Under the pieces are notes generated by a model that was given only the letters and a program-made list of their open reading frames with translations, made no database searches and was not told the origin of the DNA. From contig NZ_NFHD01000031.1 of NCBI RefSeq assembly GCF_002159185.1, positions 1-39,410 on the forward strand: a stretch of 39,410 nt of DNA. Reading direction: 5' to 3'. Positions 15,163-22,634 of the stretch are shown here, piece by piece (positions within the stretch are counted from its first letter, which is position 1; the number at the start of each line of letters is the position of its first letter). This DNA is from Gemmiger sp. An87 (lineage in GTDB: Bacteria > Bacillota > Clostridia > Oscillospirales > Ruminococcaceae). The translations under genes and the position numbers were made by a program.

Positions 15163-15194
15163 GGGGCAGGCTGTGTGTTTCTACGGCCTGCCCC
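15163..15194. other. GC-rich hairpin upstream of palindrome copy 9
   Basis: Perfect 9-bp stem GGGGCAGGC/GCCTGCCCC with a 14-nt loop in the gap 15119-15280. A short T run is present only as TG-TTT, so it is a weak terminator at best. Confidence 0.5.
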
Positions 15195-15230
15195 TGTTTG
15201 GCTCGGATGCTGTCAACATTTTAGCGCGAG

Positions 15231-15255
15231 ACTTCTGGACGCTTTGTCCAGAAGT
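15231..15255. repeat. ICE palindrome copy 9
   Basis: ACTTCTGGAC, spacer GCTTT, GTCCAGAAGT. The arms are perfectly complementary. It lies 25 nt before the next gene's start codon, upstream of its ribosome binding site. Confidence 0.93.
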
Positions 15256-15280
15256 TGCCCGATCCCGGAAAGGAGGTACA

Positions 15281-15880
15281 ATGGACAAAAATCAAGGCTA
15301 TTCCATTCTGAAAGCTGTTATGCTGGAAAATGGCCGGGGCTTTGCCCTGGGGCATCATCCCACGGCCCCATCCCCCTATGTAACGTGGGCCTGCTACGAT
15401 GACGAAAAGGGCCAGCGGCAATATGAATGGGGGCACTATGGCAATGATCTGAACGCTATGGAAAAGGACTTTGCAGACCGGGTGCAGGACTACCAGCGGC
15501 TTTTCAAGGTCAAGGTCGTACAGGTCGAGGCTCCCGGCCTTTACAAGTATTATTCCACCCAGCGCCCGGTGGACATCGGAACATTCCCTAAACCGCCCCA
15601 CAATGCCCCGGATGAAATCGTCAACTACGATCAGCGCGTCCCGGTGGAGGGCGGCGCGTTCCTGGCCTGGGGCCATCTGACCTACACCAAACCGTTGACT
15701 GAAAAGCAAGCGGCGGACTATGAGCTCCGTCCCGCCCCGGTTATTTCCGAGCTGCGCCGGGAAAGCGGCGGCAGGCCCCGCCCGATTGCCGAACAACTGA
15801 AAGCGGCCCAACGGGAGGCCCAGGAGCAGCGGGCCCCGGATGCCCCCAAAAAGAAAGCCCCTGACTGGGGCGACAGATAG
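15281..15880 (+). CDS. Conserved ICE protein of unknown function (199 aa)
   Basis: The ATG is preceded by a perfect AAAGGAGG. Recognisable landmarks are the N-terminal GFALGHHPTAPSPYVTWACY, a central YEWGHYGNDLNAMEKDFADR and a charged, Gln/Lys-rich C-terminal tail. The first part resembles small accessory proteins that accompany relaxase genes in Tn1549-like elements, but I cannot name the family with confidence. There are no membrane segments and no cysteine clusters. It heads the group that continues with the 54-aa gene and mobC. Confidence 0.78.
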   Translation: MDKNQGYSILKAVMLENGRGFALGHHPTAPSPYVTWACYDDEKGQRQYEWGHYGNDLNAMEKDFADRVQDYQRLFKVKVVQVEAPGLYKYYSTQRPVDIGTFPKPPHNAPDEIVNYDQRVPVEGGAFLAWGHLTYTKPLTEKQAADYELRPAPVISELRRESGGRPRPIAEQLKAAQREAQEQRAPDAPKKKAPDWGDR

Positions 15881-15890
15881 GAGGATGACT

Positions 15891-16055
15891 ATGGACAAGA
15901 AGCATGAACAGGATTTTGCCGATCTGGAAGTGAAGCGGCTTTGCGGGGTGTTTGGTACGCCGATCCCCGCGCTGCCCCCGGAGCGTGACAAGGCGCTGGA
16001 CAAGGTAAAGGAGCCGCCCCGTACCAGCCGGAGCCTGGAACGGGAGGAGCGGTGA
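15891..16055 (+). CDS. Small conserved ICE protein, 54 aa
   Basis: ATG 15891 follows GGAGG by 5 nt. The peptide (MDKKHEQDFADLEVKRLCGV, then a Pro- and Arg-rich tail) overlaps the GTG start of mobC by 4 nt, so it is probably translated with mobC. No domain was recognised. Confidence 0.68.
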   Translation: MDKKHEQDFADLEVKRLCGVFGTPIPALPPERDKALDKVKEPPRTSRSLEREER

Positions 16056-16399
16056 CAAAGAAACGCCGCCGCCCCATCCATCTTCATGTGATGGTGTCCG
16101 AGGAGGAGCTGGCGCTGATCCAGGAGCGCATGGCCGAGGCGGGCATCCGCAATATGGGGGCCTATATGCGGAAAATGGCCCTCAATGGCTATGTGCTCCA
16201 CGTTGACCTGTCACCCGTCCGGGAGCTGGTGTCGCTCCAGCGGCGTTGCTCCAACAACTTAAACCAGGTGGCGATCCAGGCGAATACCTATGGCGGCATT
16301 TACCCGGAGGAGATCAAGGCGTTGCAGCGGGACTATGAAAAGCTGTGGCGGCCCCTGTCCGATCTTTTGGAAAAGCTCTCCGCCATTGTGCGGCTCTGA
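16052..16399 (+). CDS. mobC: MobC-type relaxosome accessory protein
   Basis: The 115-aa protein starts with a basic arm (MTKKRRRPIHLHVMVSEEE), a ribbon-helix-helix-like region (ELALIQERMAEAGIRNMGAY), and then the MobC signature around LQRRCSNNLNQVAIQANTYG. MobC proteins bind near oriT and help the relaxase nick. GTG 16052 overlaps the preceding stop. It usually lies directly before the relaxase; here a membrane-protein gene and the AT-rich protease gene separate them. Confidence 0.87.
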   Translation: MTKKRRRPIHLHVMVSEEELALIQERMAEAGIRNMGAYMRKMALNGYVLHVDLSPVRELVSLQRRCSNNLNQVAIQANTYGGIYPEEIKALQRDYEKLWRPLSDLLEKLSAIVRL

Positions 16400-16402
16400 C
16401 CT

Positions 16403-16433
16403 GCCGGGGAGCGGCCTTGTGCTGCTCCCCGGC
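16403..16433. other. Strong hairpin after mobC
   Basis: Perfect 10-bp stem GCCGGGGAGC/GCTCCCCGGC with an 11-nt loop, starting 4 nt after the mobC stop. There is no T run, so it could be an mRNA 3'-end or transfer-related structure rather than a terminator. Confidence 0.55.
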
Positions 16434-16440
16434 TATCTCG

Positions 16441-16465
16441 ACTTCTGGACATTTTGTCCAGAGGT
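16441..16465. repeat. ICE palindrome copy 10
   Basis: ACTTCTGGAC, spacer ATTTT, GTCCAGAGGT. It lies 19 bp upstream of the -35 element of the next promoter. Confidence 0.93.
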
Positions 16466-16484
16466 GGGGATAGCCGAGGCATCC

Positions 16485-16513
16485 TTGTTGGCTCCCTCCC
16501 GCAGAGTTATAAT
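16485..16513 (+). promoter_or_regulatory. Promoter downstream of palindrome copy 10
   Basis: TTGTTG (-35) and TATAAT (-10, 16508-16513) with a 17-bp spacer. The same hexamers, spacing and preceding ATCC recur at 23932-23960. Confidence 0.75.
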
Positions 16514-16558
16514 ATACATATAGAGGCGAACAACGAACTTTTGTAGGAGGTATGAACG

Positions 16559-16849
16559 ATGCGGACGATCTTAAAAATAATCGCGGCCCCCTTTATTCTG
16601 GCCCTGATCCTCGTTGTAGCGGTGCTCTCATTCCTGTCCTGCGTGGCGGACGCTGTGTGCGTTGTGGCGTGTGTGGGCCTGTCCCTGTTGGCGATCCTTT
16701 GTCTGCTGGCCGGGCAGACCACGGGCTGCATCGCGATGTTTGTGCTGGCGTTCCTGGTTTCTCCCTTTGGGCTCCCGGCCCTGGGCGGCTGGCTGGTGGA
16801 GCGCCTGTATGGTGTGAAGTATGCGGCGATGGATTTTATGGTAAGCTGA
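16559..16849 (+). CDS. CD1845-like small membrane protein
   Basis: This is a 96-aa hydrophobic protein with two or three membrane segments (IAAPFILALILVVAVLSFLS, VVACVGLSLLAILCLLAG, IAMFVLAFLVSPFGLPALGG). Its size, topology and location near mobC match the CD1845 family of ICE membrane proteins, whose role is unknown. GGAGG is 8 nt before the ATG, and the promoter at 16485-16513 lies directly upstream. A second overlapping frame exists but is read as a shadow. Confidence 0.75.
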   Translation: MRTILKIIAAPFILALILVVAVLSFLSCVADAVCVVACVGLSLLAILCLLAGQTTGCIAMFVLAFLVSPFGLPALGGWLVERLYGVKYAAMDFMVS

Positions 16850-16938
16850 TACTTATGGACGGATCTAAATGAGTTTGATATAATAACAAACAGTTTTAAT
16901 AAAACACTATGCTCTTAAAGTGTGGAGGTAGATCAAAA

Positions 16939-17829
16939 ATGAAAAATGATGATGTTTTTGAACGACAACTATTCTCAATAACTACTATTATTGAAACAAA
17001 GCTTAGAATTGATAACTTGGTATATTCGTCCCAAGGATCAGGTTTTTACTATACAGAACAATCACCCGCAGAAGAAGGTAAAACAGGGCCTCAATGGTAC
17101 AAACTCGATAAGTTTTGGCTTGTGACAAATAGGCACGTTGTTGTTTCTGAAATAGATGGAAAGGAATATTTACCGGATTCATTTACATTTTGTTTTAGAG
17201 AAAATATAGACGGACAGATTAAATGGAAACCTATCACTTTATCAAAAAATGAGTTATCTAATGTGTTGAAGTTACATAAAGATAAAAATGTGGATGTTGC
17301 CATATTGGATGTATCGCAATTCGTCAATGATGTTATAAAAGAATGTACTCAAAGTGAGAAAAAACCATCGATCTATCTGCCCGCAAGTTTATCAAACAAA
17401 AATTTGCCTGAAAACCAACCGCTAACCATAGATGTTACGAGTGATATTATAGTAGCAAGTTATCCTAAAGGATTTTATGATAAGTTTAATAAATTTCCCA
17501 TTGTTAAATCTGGTATTGTTGCCTCTGGATGGGGGTTAAATTTCAATGGTGATCCAATGTTTCAAATTGATGCGCAATTATTTCCGGGATCATCAGGAGG
17601 GCTTGTGATTAGCAAACCCACTAATATTGCATTTATAGATGGCTCTGTTAAATATTCCAAATACAAACAATTTGTTTTTTTAGGCATTTATTCTGGAGAA
17701 TATCTCTGGCGAGAAAAAGTGAAAATTGATGGGAAAGAAACAGAAGTGAAGCATTCTTACGGATTGGGAAATGTTTGGTACTCGCATTTGGTTCCACAAA
17801 TAATAAGTGAGGGAATAAAATTTAAATAA
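16939..17829 (+). CDS. Trypsin-like serine protease, cargo
   Basis: The 296-aa protein shows a chymotrypsin-fold catalytic triad: His66 in WLVTNRHVV, Asp119 in NVDVAILDV and Ser219 in FPGSSGG. There is no signal peptide or membrane segment, so it probably acts in the cytoplasm. Base composition is strongly AT-rich against GC-rich neighbours. It sits between mobC/CD1845 and the relaxase, genes usually close together, and contains no copy of the ICE palindrome. All of this points to recent acquisition. Similar stand-alone trypsin-like proteins are often found in variable regions of mobile elements, and a defence or regulatory role is inference. GGAGG is 11 nt before the ATG. Confidence 0.85.
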   Translation: MKNDDVFERQLFSITTIIETKLRIDNLVYSSQGSGFYYTEQSPAEEGKTGPQWYKLDKFWLVTNRHVVVSEIDGKEYLPDSFTFCFRENIDGQIKWKPITLSKNELSNVLKLHKDKNVDVAILDVSQFVNDVIKECTQSEKKPSIYLPASLSNKNLPENQPLTIDVTSDIIVASYPKGFYDKFNKFPIVKSGIVASGWGLNFNGDPMFQIDAQLFPGSSGGLVISKPTNIAFIDGSVKYSKYKQFVFLGIYSGEYLWREKVKIDGKETEVKHSYGLGNVWYSHLVPQIISEGIKFK

Positions 17830-17915
17830 GAATACACTATTTTAGTTTATTTGAAATTTTGGGCGGCAGAATTTTCTTGCCGCCCATTTTTTCTGCTGGG
17901 AAAGGAGGTGCGGCT

Positions 17916-19322
17916 ATCGCTACAACTTATATCCGGCCCTACAAAGTAGCGGCGGGAAAAACTGCTGTCCAGACGATGGAGGATCGGTTTGCCTATGGGC
18001 TCAATCCGAAAAAGTTGGGGGCTGTGTCTGCCTATCTCTGTGATCCTGCATCCGCCCCCGCTGAGTTCCTGCTGCTGAAAAGCCAGTACCAGGCGGAAAC
18101 GGGCCGGGCCGTGGAGCGCGGGGCCCTGTTCTTTCAGATCCGGCAGGCGTTCCCGCCCGGCGAGGTCACGCCGGAGGAGGCAAACAAAATCGGCTATGAA
18201 ACGGCCATGCGCTGGACAAAGGGCAAGTATCAGTTCTTTGTCTGTACCCACATTGACAAGGGCCACATTCACAACCACATTTATTACAACTCCACCGCCC
18301 AGGACTGTTCCCGGAAATTCCATAACTTCATCGGCTCCAGCTTTGCGGTGCGGCGGCTCTCTGACCGGGTGTGCATTGAGCACGAGCTGTCTGTTATTCA
18401 AAATCCGAAGCAGCACAGCAAAGGACGCTTTCTCCATTATGGACAATGGATCGGGGAAAAGCCCCCCTCGGCCCAGCAGCGGGTGCGGCTGGGGATCGTG
18501 GCGGCTCTGGAGCAAAAGCCCGCCGACTTCCCGGCGTTTCTGCGGCTCATAGAGGAGTCCGGCTTTCAAGTAAAGCATGGGCGGGGCGGCGCGATCTCGT
18601 TTCTGGCCCCTGGGCAGGATAAGTACACCCGCCTGCGGGCATCCACCCTGGGCCCCGGTTTCGATCCCGATGACATCCGGGCGGCGATTGCCGGGGAGCG
18701 GCCCATCCCGGAGCTTCCCCAGGACAGCCCGGCCCCGGCCCGGCGCGTCAATCTGATCATCGACATTCAAGAGCGCATGGCCCAGGGCAAGGGCCCGGCC
18801 TATGAGCGGTGGGCCAAAGTCTATAACATAAAGCAGATGGCCGCCGCGCTCCTATATCTCCGGGAGCATGGGCTTTCCGATTACGAGGCTCTTGCGACAA
18901 GCACCGAGGCGGCGGTGGATCTGGCTCACAAGCTGGCCGGAGAGCTGCGGGACACGGAGGCCGCCCTTTCCAAAACCTCCGAGCTCATGGGCGCGGTGGT
19001 GCAGTATGCAAAGACGCGGCCTGTGTTTGACGGCTACAAGGCGGCCCGGTATAGCAGAAAATATCTGGCCCAGCACGAGGCGGAGCTGGCAGACTACCGG
19101 GCGGCAAAGGCGGCTATGAGTGAGCTTTTGGGCGGGGCAAAGCTCCCCAAAATGGACACGCTGAAAAAGCAGCGCCGGGAACTCTCCGAAAAGAAAAAGG
19201 CCCTCTATGCGGAATACCGCAAGGCCCAGGCGGATATGCGGCAGGCCGTGGCAGTCAAGGCGAATATCGATCACCTGCTCGGCCACGCGGACGAGCAAAA
19301 AAATAAGGCCCAGGAGCGTTAG
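17916..19322 (+). CDS. Relaxase, MobA/MobL (MOBP-type)
   Basis: This 468-aa relaxase would nick oriT and lead the strand into the recipient. The HUH-type motif THIDKGHIHNHIYYN supplies H117, H119 and H121, with H112 and D114 just before. The N-terminus TTYIRPYKVAAGKT fits the family. A C-terminal coiled-coil region (about 330-465) follows. No ATG, GTG or TTG lies near a ribosome binding site. ATC at 17916 is 7 nt after a perfect AAAGGAGG and gives the family N-terminus (M)ATTYIRP, so initiation at ATC is proposed. It follows the protease after 86 nt of AT-rich sequence. Confidence 0.9.
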   Translation: MATTYIRPYKVAAGKTAVQTMEDRFAYGLNPKKLGAVSAYLCDPASAPAEFLLLKSQYQAETGRAVERGALFFQIRQAFPPGEVTPEEANKIGYETAMRWTKGKYQFFVCTHIDKGHIHNHIYYNSTAQDCSRKFHNFIGSSFAVRRLSDRVCIEHELSVIQNPKQHSKGRFLHYGQWIGEKPPSAQQRVRLGIVAALEQKPADFPAFLRLIEESGFQVKHGRGGAISFLAPGQDKYTRLRASTLGPGFDPDDIRAAIAGERPIPELPQDSPAPARRVNLIIDIQERMAQGKGPAYERWAKVYNIKQMAAALLYLREHGLSDYEALATSTEAAVDLAHKLAGELRDTEAALSKTSELMGAVVQYAKTRPVFDGYKAARYSRKYLAQHEAELADYRAAKAAMSELLGGAKLPKMDTLKKQRRELSEKKKALYAEYRKAQADMRQAVAVKANIDHLLGHADEQKNKAQER

Positions 19323-19356
19323 CTCCGGGCCGCCAACAATGGGCGCTTGCGCCGGG

Positions 19357-19381
19357 ACTTCTGGACAAAGTGTCCAGAAGT
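19357..19381. repeat. ICE palindrome copy 11
   Basis: ACTTCTGGAC, spacer AAAGT, GTCCAGAAGT: the exact consensus, with 10-bp perfect arms. It starts 35 nt after the relaxase stop. Confidence 0.95.
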
Positions 19382-19390
19382 TCAGCGGGT

Positions 19391-19458
19391 TTGGGGAGCT
19401 CCCCAACAAGCATTTTCACGGGCCTGCGGCCTGTGAAAATTTCGGAGTGTGGCCACAC
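19391..19458. other. Cluster of three inverted repeats after the relaxase; possible oriT
   Basis: There is a perfect 16-bp palindrome TTGGGGAG/CTCCCCAA (19391-19406). Next is a 13-bp stem ATTTTCACGGGCC/GGCCTGTGAAAAT with a 3-nt loop and one G-T pair (19412-19440). Last is a perfect 12-bp palindrome GTGTGG/CCACAC (19447-19458). None is followed by a T run. Clustered inverted repeats next to a relaxase gene are typical of oriT, but no nic site is recognised, and the 2166-2343 region is a rival candidate. Confidence 0.4.
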
Positions 19459-19523
19459 CCGAATTGCTTGCCAAAACGCGCACCCCGCAACATGGCATGA
19501 AAAAACGGAGGCGCGTGCTTCTC

Positions 19524-19880
19524 TTACGCATCCTCCGTTTCACGGGCTTTTTGCAGTCCCTCTGCTGTGTATTTCATTACGGTTAGCTCTTTTTCGTCCA
19601 TTGTGTTGAGCATGACATCTATCTGTTTCCGGCAGGTGCTCTCTCCGTTGAGCTTGTCCGGGAAAAAGAATTGATCCACGGAAATCTCCAGCAGGGTGAC
19701 AAGCTGGTAAAAAACATTGAGGCTTGGTTTCTGCCCCCGGTTTTCCATATACATGATAGAACGCGGAGTACGATCCACAAGTTGGGCCAAGTATTCCTGT
19801 GTCCAGCCCTTTTCCTCCCGTTTGTGTTTGATTTCACGGCCCAGGGCGTGAAAGTCAAGATGTTTGTCGTATTGGTACAT
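19524..19880 (-). CDS. XRE-family (Cro/CI-type) transcriptional regulator
   Basis: The 118-aa protein has an N-terminal helix-turn-helix: LGREIKHKREEKGWTQEYLAQLVDRTPRSIMYMENRGQKPSL spans roughly residues 14-55. A C-terminal helical region follows. This type of regulator is common beside the relaxase in Tn1549-like elements. The second ATG (19880) is preferred, since AGGGTG lies 8 nt before it and only 2 nt before the first ATG (19886). It is divergent from blaI, with an 11-bp perfect inverted repeat between them. Confidence 0.82.
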   Translation of the reverse strand: MYQYDKHLDFHALGREIKHKREEKGWTQEYLAQLVDRTPRSIMYMENRGQKPSLNVFYQLVTLLEISVDQFFFPDKLNGESTCRKQIDVMLNTMDEKELTVMKYTAEGLQKARETEDA

Positions 19881-19927
19881 TCTCATATCACCCTATATCA
19901 TTCTACATTTCAGGATTGACTATGAGA

Positions 19928-19966
19928 ACGAAATAAAATTTTATATAGAGTAGTATTTTATTTCGT
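19928..19966. promoter_or_regulatory. Long inverted repeat between the XRE and blaI genes
   Basis: Perfect 11-bp arms ACGAAATAAAA/TTTTATTTCGT around a 17-nt AT-rich centre. It may be an operator for the XRE regulator or a bidirectional stem. Confidence 0.5.
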
Positions 19967-19987
19967 GAGAGCAATCCAATAGCAGTG

Positions 19988-20042
19988 TTGACAGGGCTAT
20001 AAGACTGTGGTATTATGGAGATACAAACTACACCAGTCTTAT
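19988..20042 (+). promoter_or_regulatory. blaI-blaR1 promoter with overlapping inverted repeat
   Basis: TTGACA (19988-19993) and TATTAT (20011-20016) are 17 bp apart. The inverted repeat ATAAGACTG (19999-20007)/CAGTCTTAT (20034-20042) brackets the -10 and start region, as expected for autorepression by BlaI. The TACA-TGTA core of the staphylococcal bla/mec operator is not present. Confidence 0.72.
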
Positions 20043-20059
20043 GAGAGGGGCCCTTGCTC

Positions 20060-20419
20060 ATGGATATTAAACTGTTTGATTCTGAACTAAAAGTAATGGA
20101 TGTTCTTTGGAAGGAGGGGGATACACCCGCCAGAGAAATAGCACGGGTACTGACAGATGAATTAGGATGGAATGTCAATACGACATATACGCTTATCAAG
20201 CGTTGCATAAAAAAGGGGGCGATTGCGCGTTCCGAGCCGGGCTTTATGTGCCATGCATTGGTTTCCAAGTCCGCTGTTCAAGAAGCCGAAACTGATGAAT
20301 TGATCAACAAAATCTACGATGGTTCTGCTGACAAGTTGTTCGCTGCGTTGCTCGGGAGAAAAAAACTGTCTGAGGAACAGATCCAAAAGCTGAAACAAAT
20401 TGTTGGCGATCTGGAATGA
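20060..20419 (+). CDS. blaI: BlaI/MecI/CopY-family repressor
   Basis: This is a 119-aa winged-helix repressor. MDIKLFDSELKVMDVLWKEG and NVNTTYTLIKRCIKKGAIAR are the family DNA-binding region. The C-terminal half, LFAALLGRKKLSEEQIQKLK, would form the dimer and protease-sensitive part. It is followed after 10 nt by a BlaR1-type sensor protease. In the classic system the sensor cleaves the repressor when it meets a beta-lactam. ATG 20060 is used, and TTG 20054 in the same frame is also possible. Regulated targets besides its own operon are not visible. Confidence 0.88.
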   Translation: MDIKLFDSELKVMDVLWKEGDTPAREIARVLTDELGWNVNTTYTLIKRCIKKGAIARSEPGFMCHALVSKSAVQEAETDELINKIYDGSADKLFAALLGRKKLSEEQIQKLKQIVGDLE

Positions 20420-20429
20420 GGTGGTGATA

Positions 20430-21980
20430 ATGAACCTGCTCCAAATGAGTTTTACGGGTGCTGTAATGATTTTGGCCGTTACGGTCATTCGTGCTCTTGC
20501 AATTAACAAAGTCCCGAAAAAGACATTCCTGGTGCTTTGGGGGATCGCACTGGTGCGACTGATGATACCGTTCTCTTTGCCCTCTTGGTTTAGCATCTAT
20601 TCTCTCTGGAACCGAGAAATGCCCACAGAGGGAATGAATACGACGGCGGGTATGCTGATACCTGTGATACCAGCGGGACATCAGGCCACCATACCGCACA
20701 ATACTGTCGGCCCTGTGGCGAATGTCTCAGCGCCGGAAATCATCTGGATTCTTGGATGTGTTCTCTGTGCGTTCTTCTTTGCAGCAGCCTACTGGAAATC
20801 CTATAAGGAGTTTCAAATGTCCCTGCCTGTCAGAAATGATGGTATTGAGAAGTGGTTGGAAACTCATCCAACAAAACGAACCATTACCGTGCGCCAATCC
20901 AGTTTGGTATCTTCTCCATTGACCTACGGCGTGATTCACCCCGTCATTTTACTACCGAAAACCACAGTCTGGAATAATGAAGAGACGCTGCATTATGTTT
21001 TGGCACATGAACTTGTGCATATCAAGCGATTTGACATTATAACAAAAGTTGTGCTGGCGGTTGCTCTCTGTATCCATTGGTTTAATCCTCTGGTATGGGT
21101 CATGTATGTTCTGGCAAATAGAGATATTGAGCTTTCCTGTGACGAGACGGTAATTCGCCAGTTCGGAGAAAATACAAGAGCAGTTTATGCCAAAGTTCTA
21201 ATCAGCATGGAGGAAACAAGGAGTGGTTTCACCCCTCTTTGTAATAATTTCAGCAGAAATGCGATTGAAGAAAGGATAACAGCAATTATGAAAACACGGA
21301 AAACAACAGTTGTATCTCTGGTTCTTGCGGCGTTGATTGTTGCGGGAACGACAACGGTCTTTGCAACCTCTGCTCTCGCTGAGAGTAAAGGCTCCATGGA
21401 CACGAACTATTATGAGACGGAAACCTCCGAAGGTGTTTTGACTTCCTATACCGATGACAACGGAGAGACTCACTATGTTCTTGATGACGGAAACACAACA
21501 AGAACGCTGAGCGAAGAAGAATTTGAGCAGCAGTATCCCTCCCCGGTCATCGAGTGGTGGACCTACGACGAATACAAAAACTGGCTGGATAACGAAAAAG
21601 AAACGCTCCAGAGCATAATCGGCCAAAAGGGATGGACCTCTGCACATGGCGAGTTTGTTTGGACCCAGGAAATGGTCGATGAAACGATTGCCGAATACGA
21701 AAAGGTACTCCAGGACATCAAAAACGGCATGATGTACTCCAAGACCGTCGATGGTGAACAGGACATCATGGTGGGTTATAATCCAGAGGACATCGTGACC
21801 AGCTCAAGCTATGATTATTTTGTGAAGCTGGAGAACGGTGAAGAAAAGTTATTTGGGCCTTATGAAACGGCCGATGAATTGCTTGCGGCGGTAGAGTCTT
21901 TCTGCAATGATCAGGTCAAGTTGGGAAATATGGATCAGAGTGAGGCCCGTGAAATTGTTAGTCAGTGCGTACAAAACTAA
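20430..21980 (+). CDS. blaR1: BlaR1-like M56-family membrane metalloprotease sensor
   Basis: The 516-aa protein has an N-terminal membrane portion, a gluzincin active site AHELVHIKRFD (H193, E194, H197) with downstream SCDETV as the likely third ligand region, and another membrane segment (VVSLVLAALIVAGTTTVFATSA). The roughly 190-residue extracellular end (SEGVLTSYTDDNG ... DELLAAVESFC) is not a penicillin-binding domain: no S-x-x-K or K-T-G motif is seen. The signal it senses is therefore probably not a beta-lactam bound covalently. It is Trp- and acid-rich and of unknown family. Six bases after the stop a KTR protein gene starts. Confidence 0.86.
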   Translation: MNLLQMSFTGAVMILAVTVIRALAINKVPKKTFLVLWGIALVRLMIPFSLPSWFSIYSLWNREMPTEGMNTTAGMLIPVIPAGHQATIPHNTVGPVANVSAPEIIWILGCVLCAFFFAAAYWKSYKEFQMSLPVRNDGIEKWLETHPTKRTITVRQSSLVSSPLTYGVIHPVILLPKTTVWNNEETLHYVLAHELVHIKRFDIITKVVLAVALCIHWFNPLVWVMYVLANRDIELSCDETVIRQFGENTRAVYAKVLISMEETRSGFTPLCNNFSRNAIEERITAIMKTRKTTVVSLVLAALIVAGTTTVFATSALAESKGSMDTNYYETETSEGVLTSYTDDNGETHYVLDDGNTTRTLSEEEFEQQYPSPVIEWWTYDEYKNWLDNEKETLQSIIGQKGWTSAHGEFVWTQEMVDETIAEYEKVLQDIKNGMMYSKTVDGEQDIMVGYNPEDIVTSSSYDYFVKLENGEEKLFGPYETADELLAAVESFCNDQVKLGNMDQSEAREIVSQCVQN

Positions 21981-21985
21981 ATTGC

Positions 21986-22180
21986 ATGAACATGTGCAAA
22001 ATGGAATGGTTGCTCTGTCCGGTTTGCAAAAATAAAACCAGAATTAAGCTACGCGCTGATACGGTACTGGAATATTTCCCGCTTTATTGCCCTAAGTGTA
22101 AACAAGAAACTCTGATATATGTAAAACAATTCAATACGAAAGTTATCAAAGAGCCAGACGCACAGACGCAGAGCCGATAA
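21986..22180 (+). CDS. Cysteine-rich KTR-domain protein
   Basis: This 64-aa zinc-ribbon protein has two C-x2-C pairs (CPVCKNKTRIKLR and YCPKCKQET). The KTR motif after the first pair defines the family, which is common next to resistance and regulatory genes on Firmicutes mobile elements. ATG 21986 was chosen; an upstream GTG overlaps blaR1. The 3' end of the gene forms the left arm of an intrinsic terminator. The function is unknown. Confidence 0.85.
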   Translation: MNMCKMEWLLCPVCKNKTRIKLRADTVLEYFPLYCPKCKQETLIYVKQFNTKVIKEPDAQTQSR

Positions 22181-22221
22181 CCCGTTAGCTATTAGGCGCG
22201 GATTATCGGCTCTTTTCTTTT
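22171..22221 (+). terminator. Intrinsic terminator of the blaI-blaR1-KTR operon
   Basis: Perfect 10-bp stem GAGCCGATAA/TTATCGGCTC followed by TTTTCTTTT. The left arm overlaps the KTR stop codon. Confidence 0.88.
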
Positions 22222-22290
22222 GATAGCAGATTGTGCCGGTGCTCATTCGCACGATACAACAAGACCGTTGAAATCGGCCTTGCGGCACAG

Positions 22291-22335
22291 ACGGCGGTTT
22301 TGAAATAGCAAATTCAAGCCGCCGTTTTCTTTTTG
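22291..22335 (+). terminator. Second terminator in the 22181-22685 gap
   Basis: ACGGCGG and following TTTTGAA pair with TTCAA and GCCGCCGT, followed by TTTCTTTTT. Confidence 0.75.
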
Positions 22336-22382
22336 AAAAATGAGAATACGGGGGGTGTGTTAAAGTCGCCCTTTTTTAAGGA

Positions 22383-22420
22383 TACGGCGGTGTCCAGGAG
22401 GTATCGCCGTGTCTTTTTTT
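22383..22420 (+). terminator. Third terminator in the same gap
   Basis: TACGGCG pairs with CGCCGTG (ACGGCG/CGCCGT core), then a run of seven T after one C. Confidence 0.75.
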
Positions 22421-22523
22421 CTTTTCCATCCCCCTAACCTGTCAAAAAAAGTCCACACGCCCAACAGGATCAGTCCGGCGGCGGATGCGAAATTTGGCAG
22501 TACATAAATGAATTTGTCATTTC

Positions 22524-22566
22524 ATGCGCTTGCGTGGCCTTGTGTCGCGCAGGCGCATTTTGTTTG
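22524..22566 (+). terminator. Fourth terminator-like hairpin, just before palindrome copy 12
   Basis: ATGCGCTTGCG/CGCAGGCGCAT, 11 bp with one G-T pair, followed by TTTTGTTT. Apart from these hairpins and the palindrome, the 505-bp gap 22181-22685 shows no coding sequence. Confidence 0.7.
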
Positions 22567-22570
22567 TCCG

Positions 22571-22595
22571 ACTTCTGGACACTTTGTCCAGGAGT
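22571..22595. repeat. ICE palindrome copy 12
   Basis: ACTTCTGGAC, spacer ACTTT, GTCCAGGAGT. One arm base is changed. It lies upstream of the sigma-factor gene and directly after a terminator. Confidence 0.92.
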
Positions 22596-22634
22596 GCGGG
22601 GCGGTTCCCCAGGGTGCCGCTCCCCGCCAGCTCC

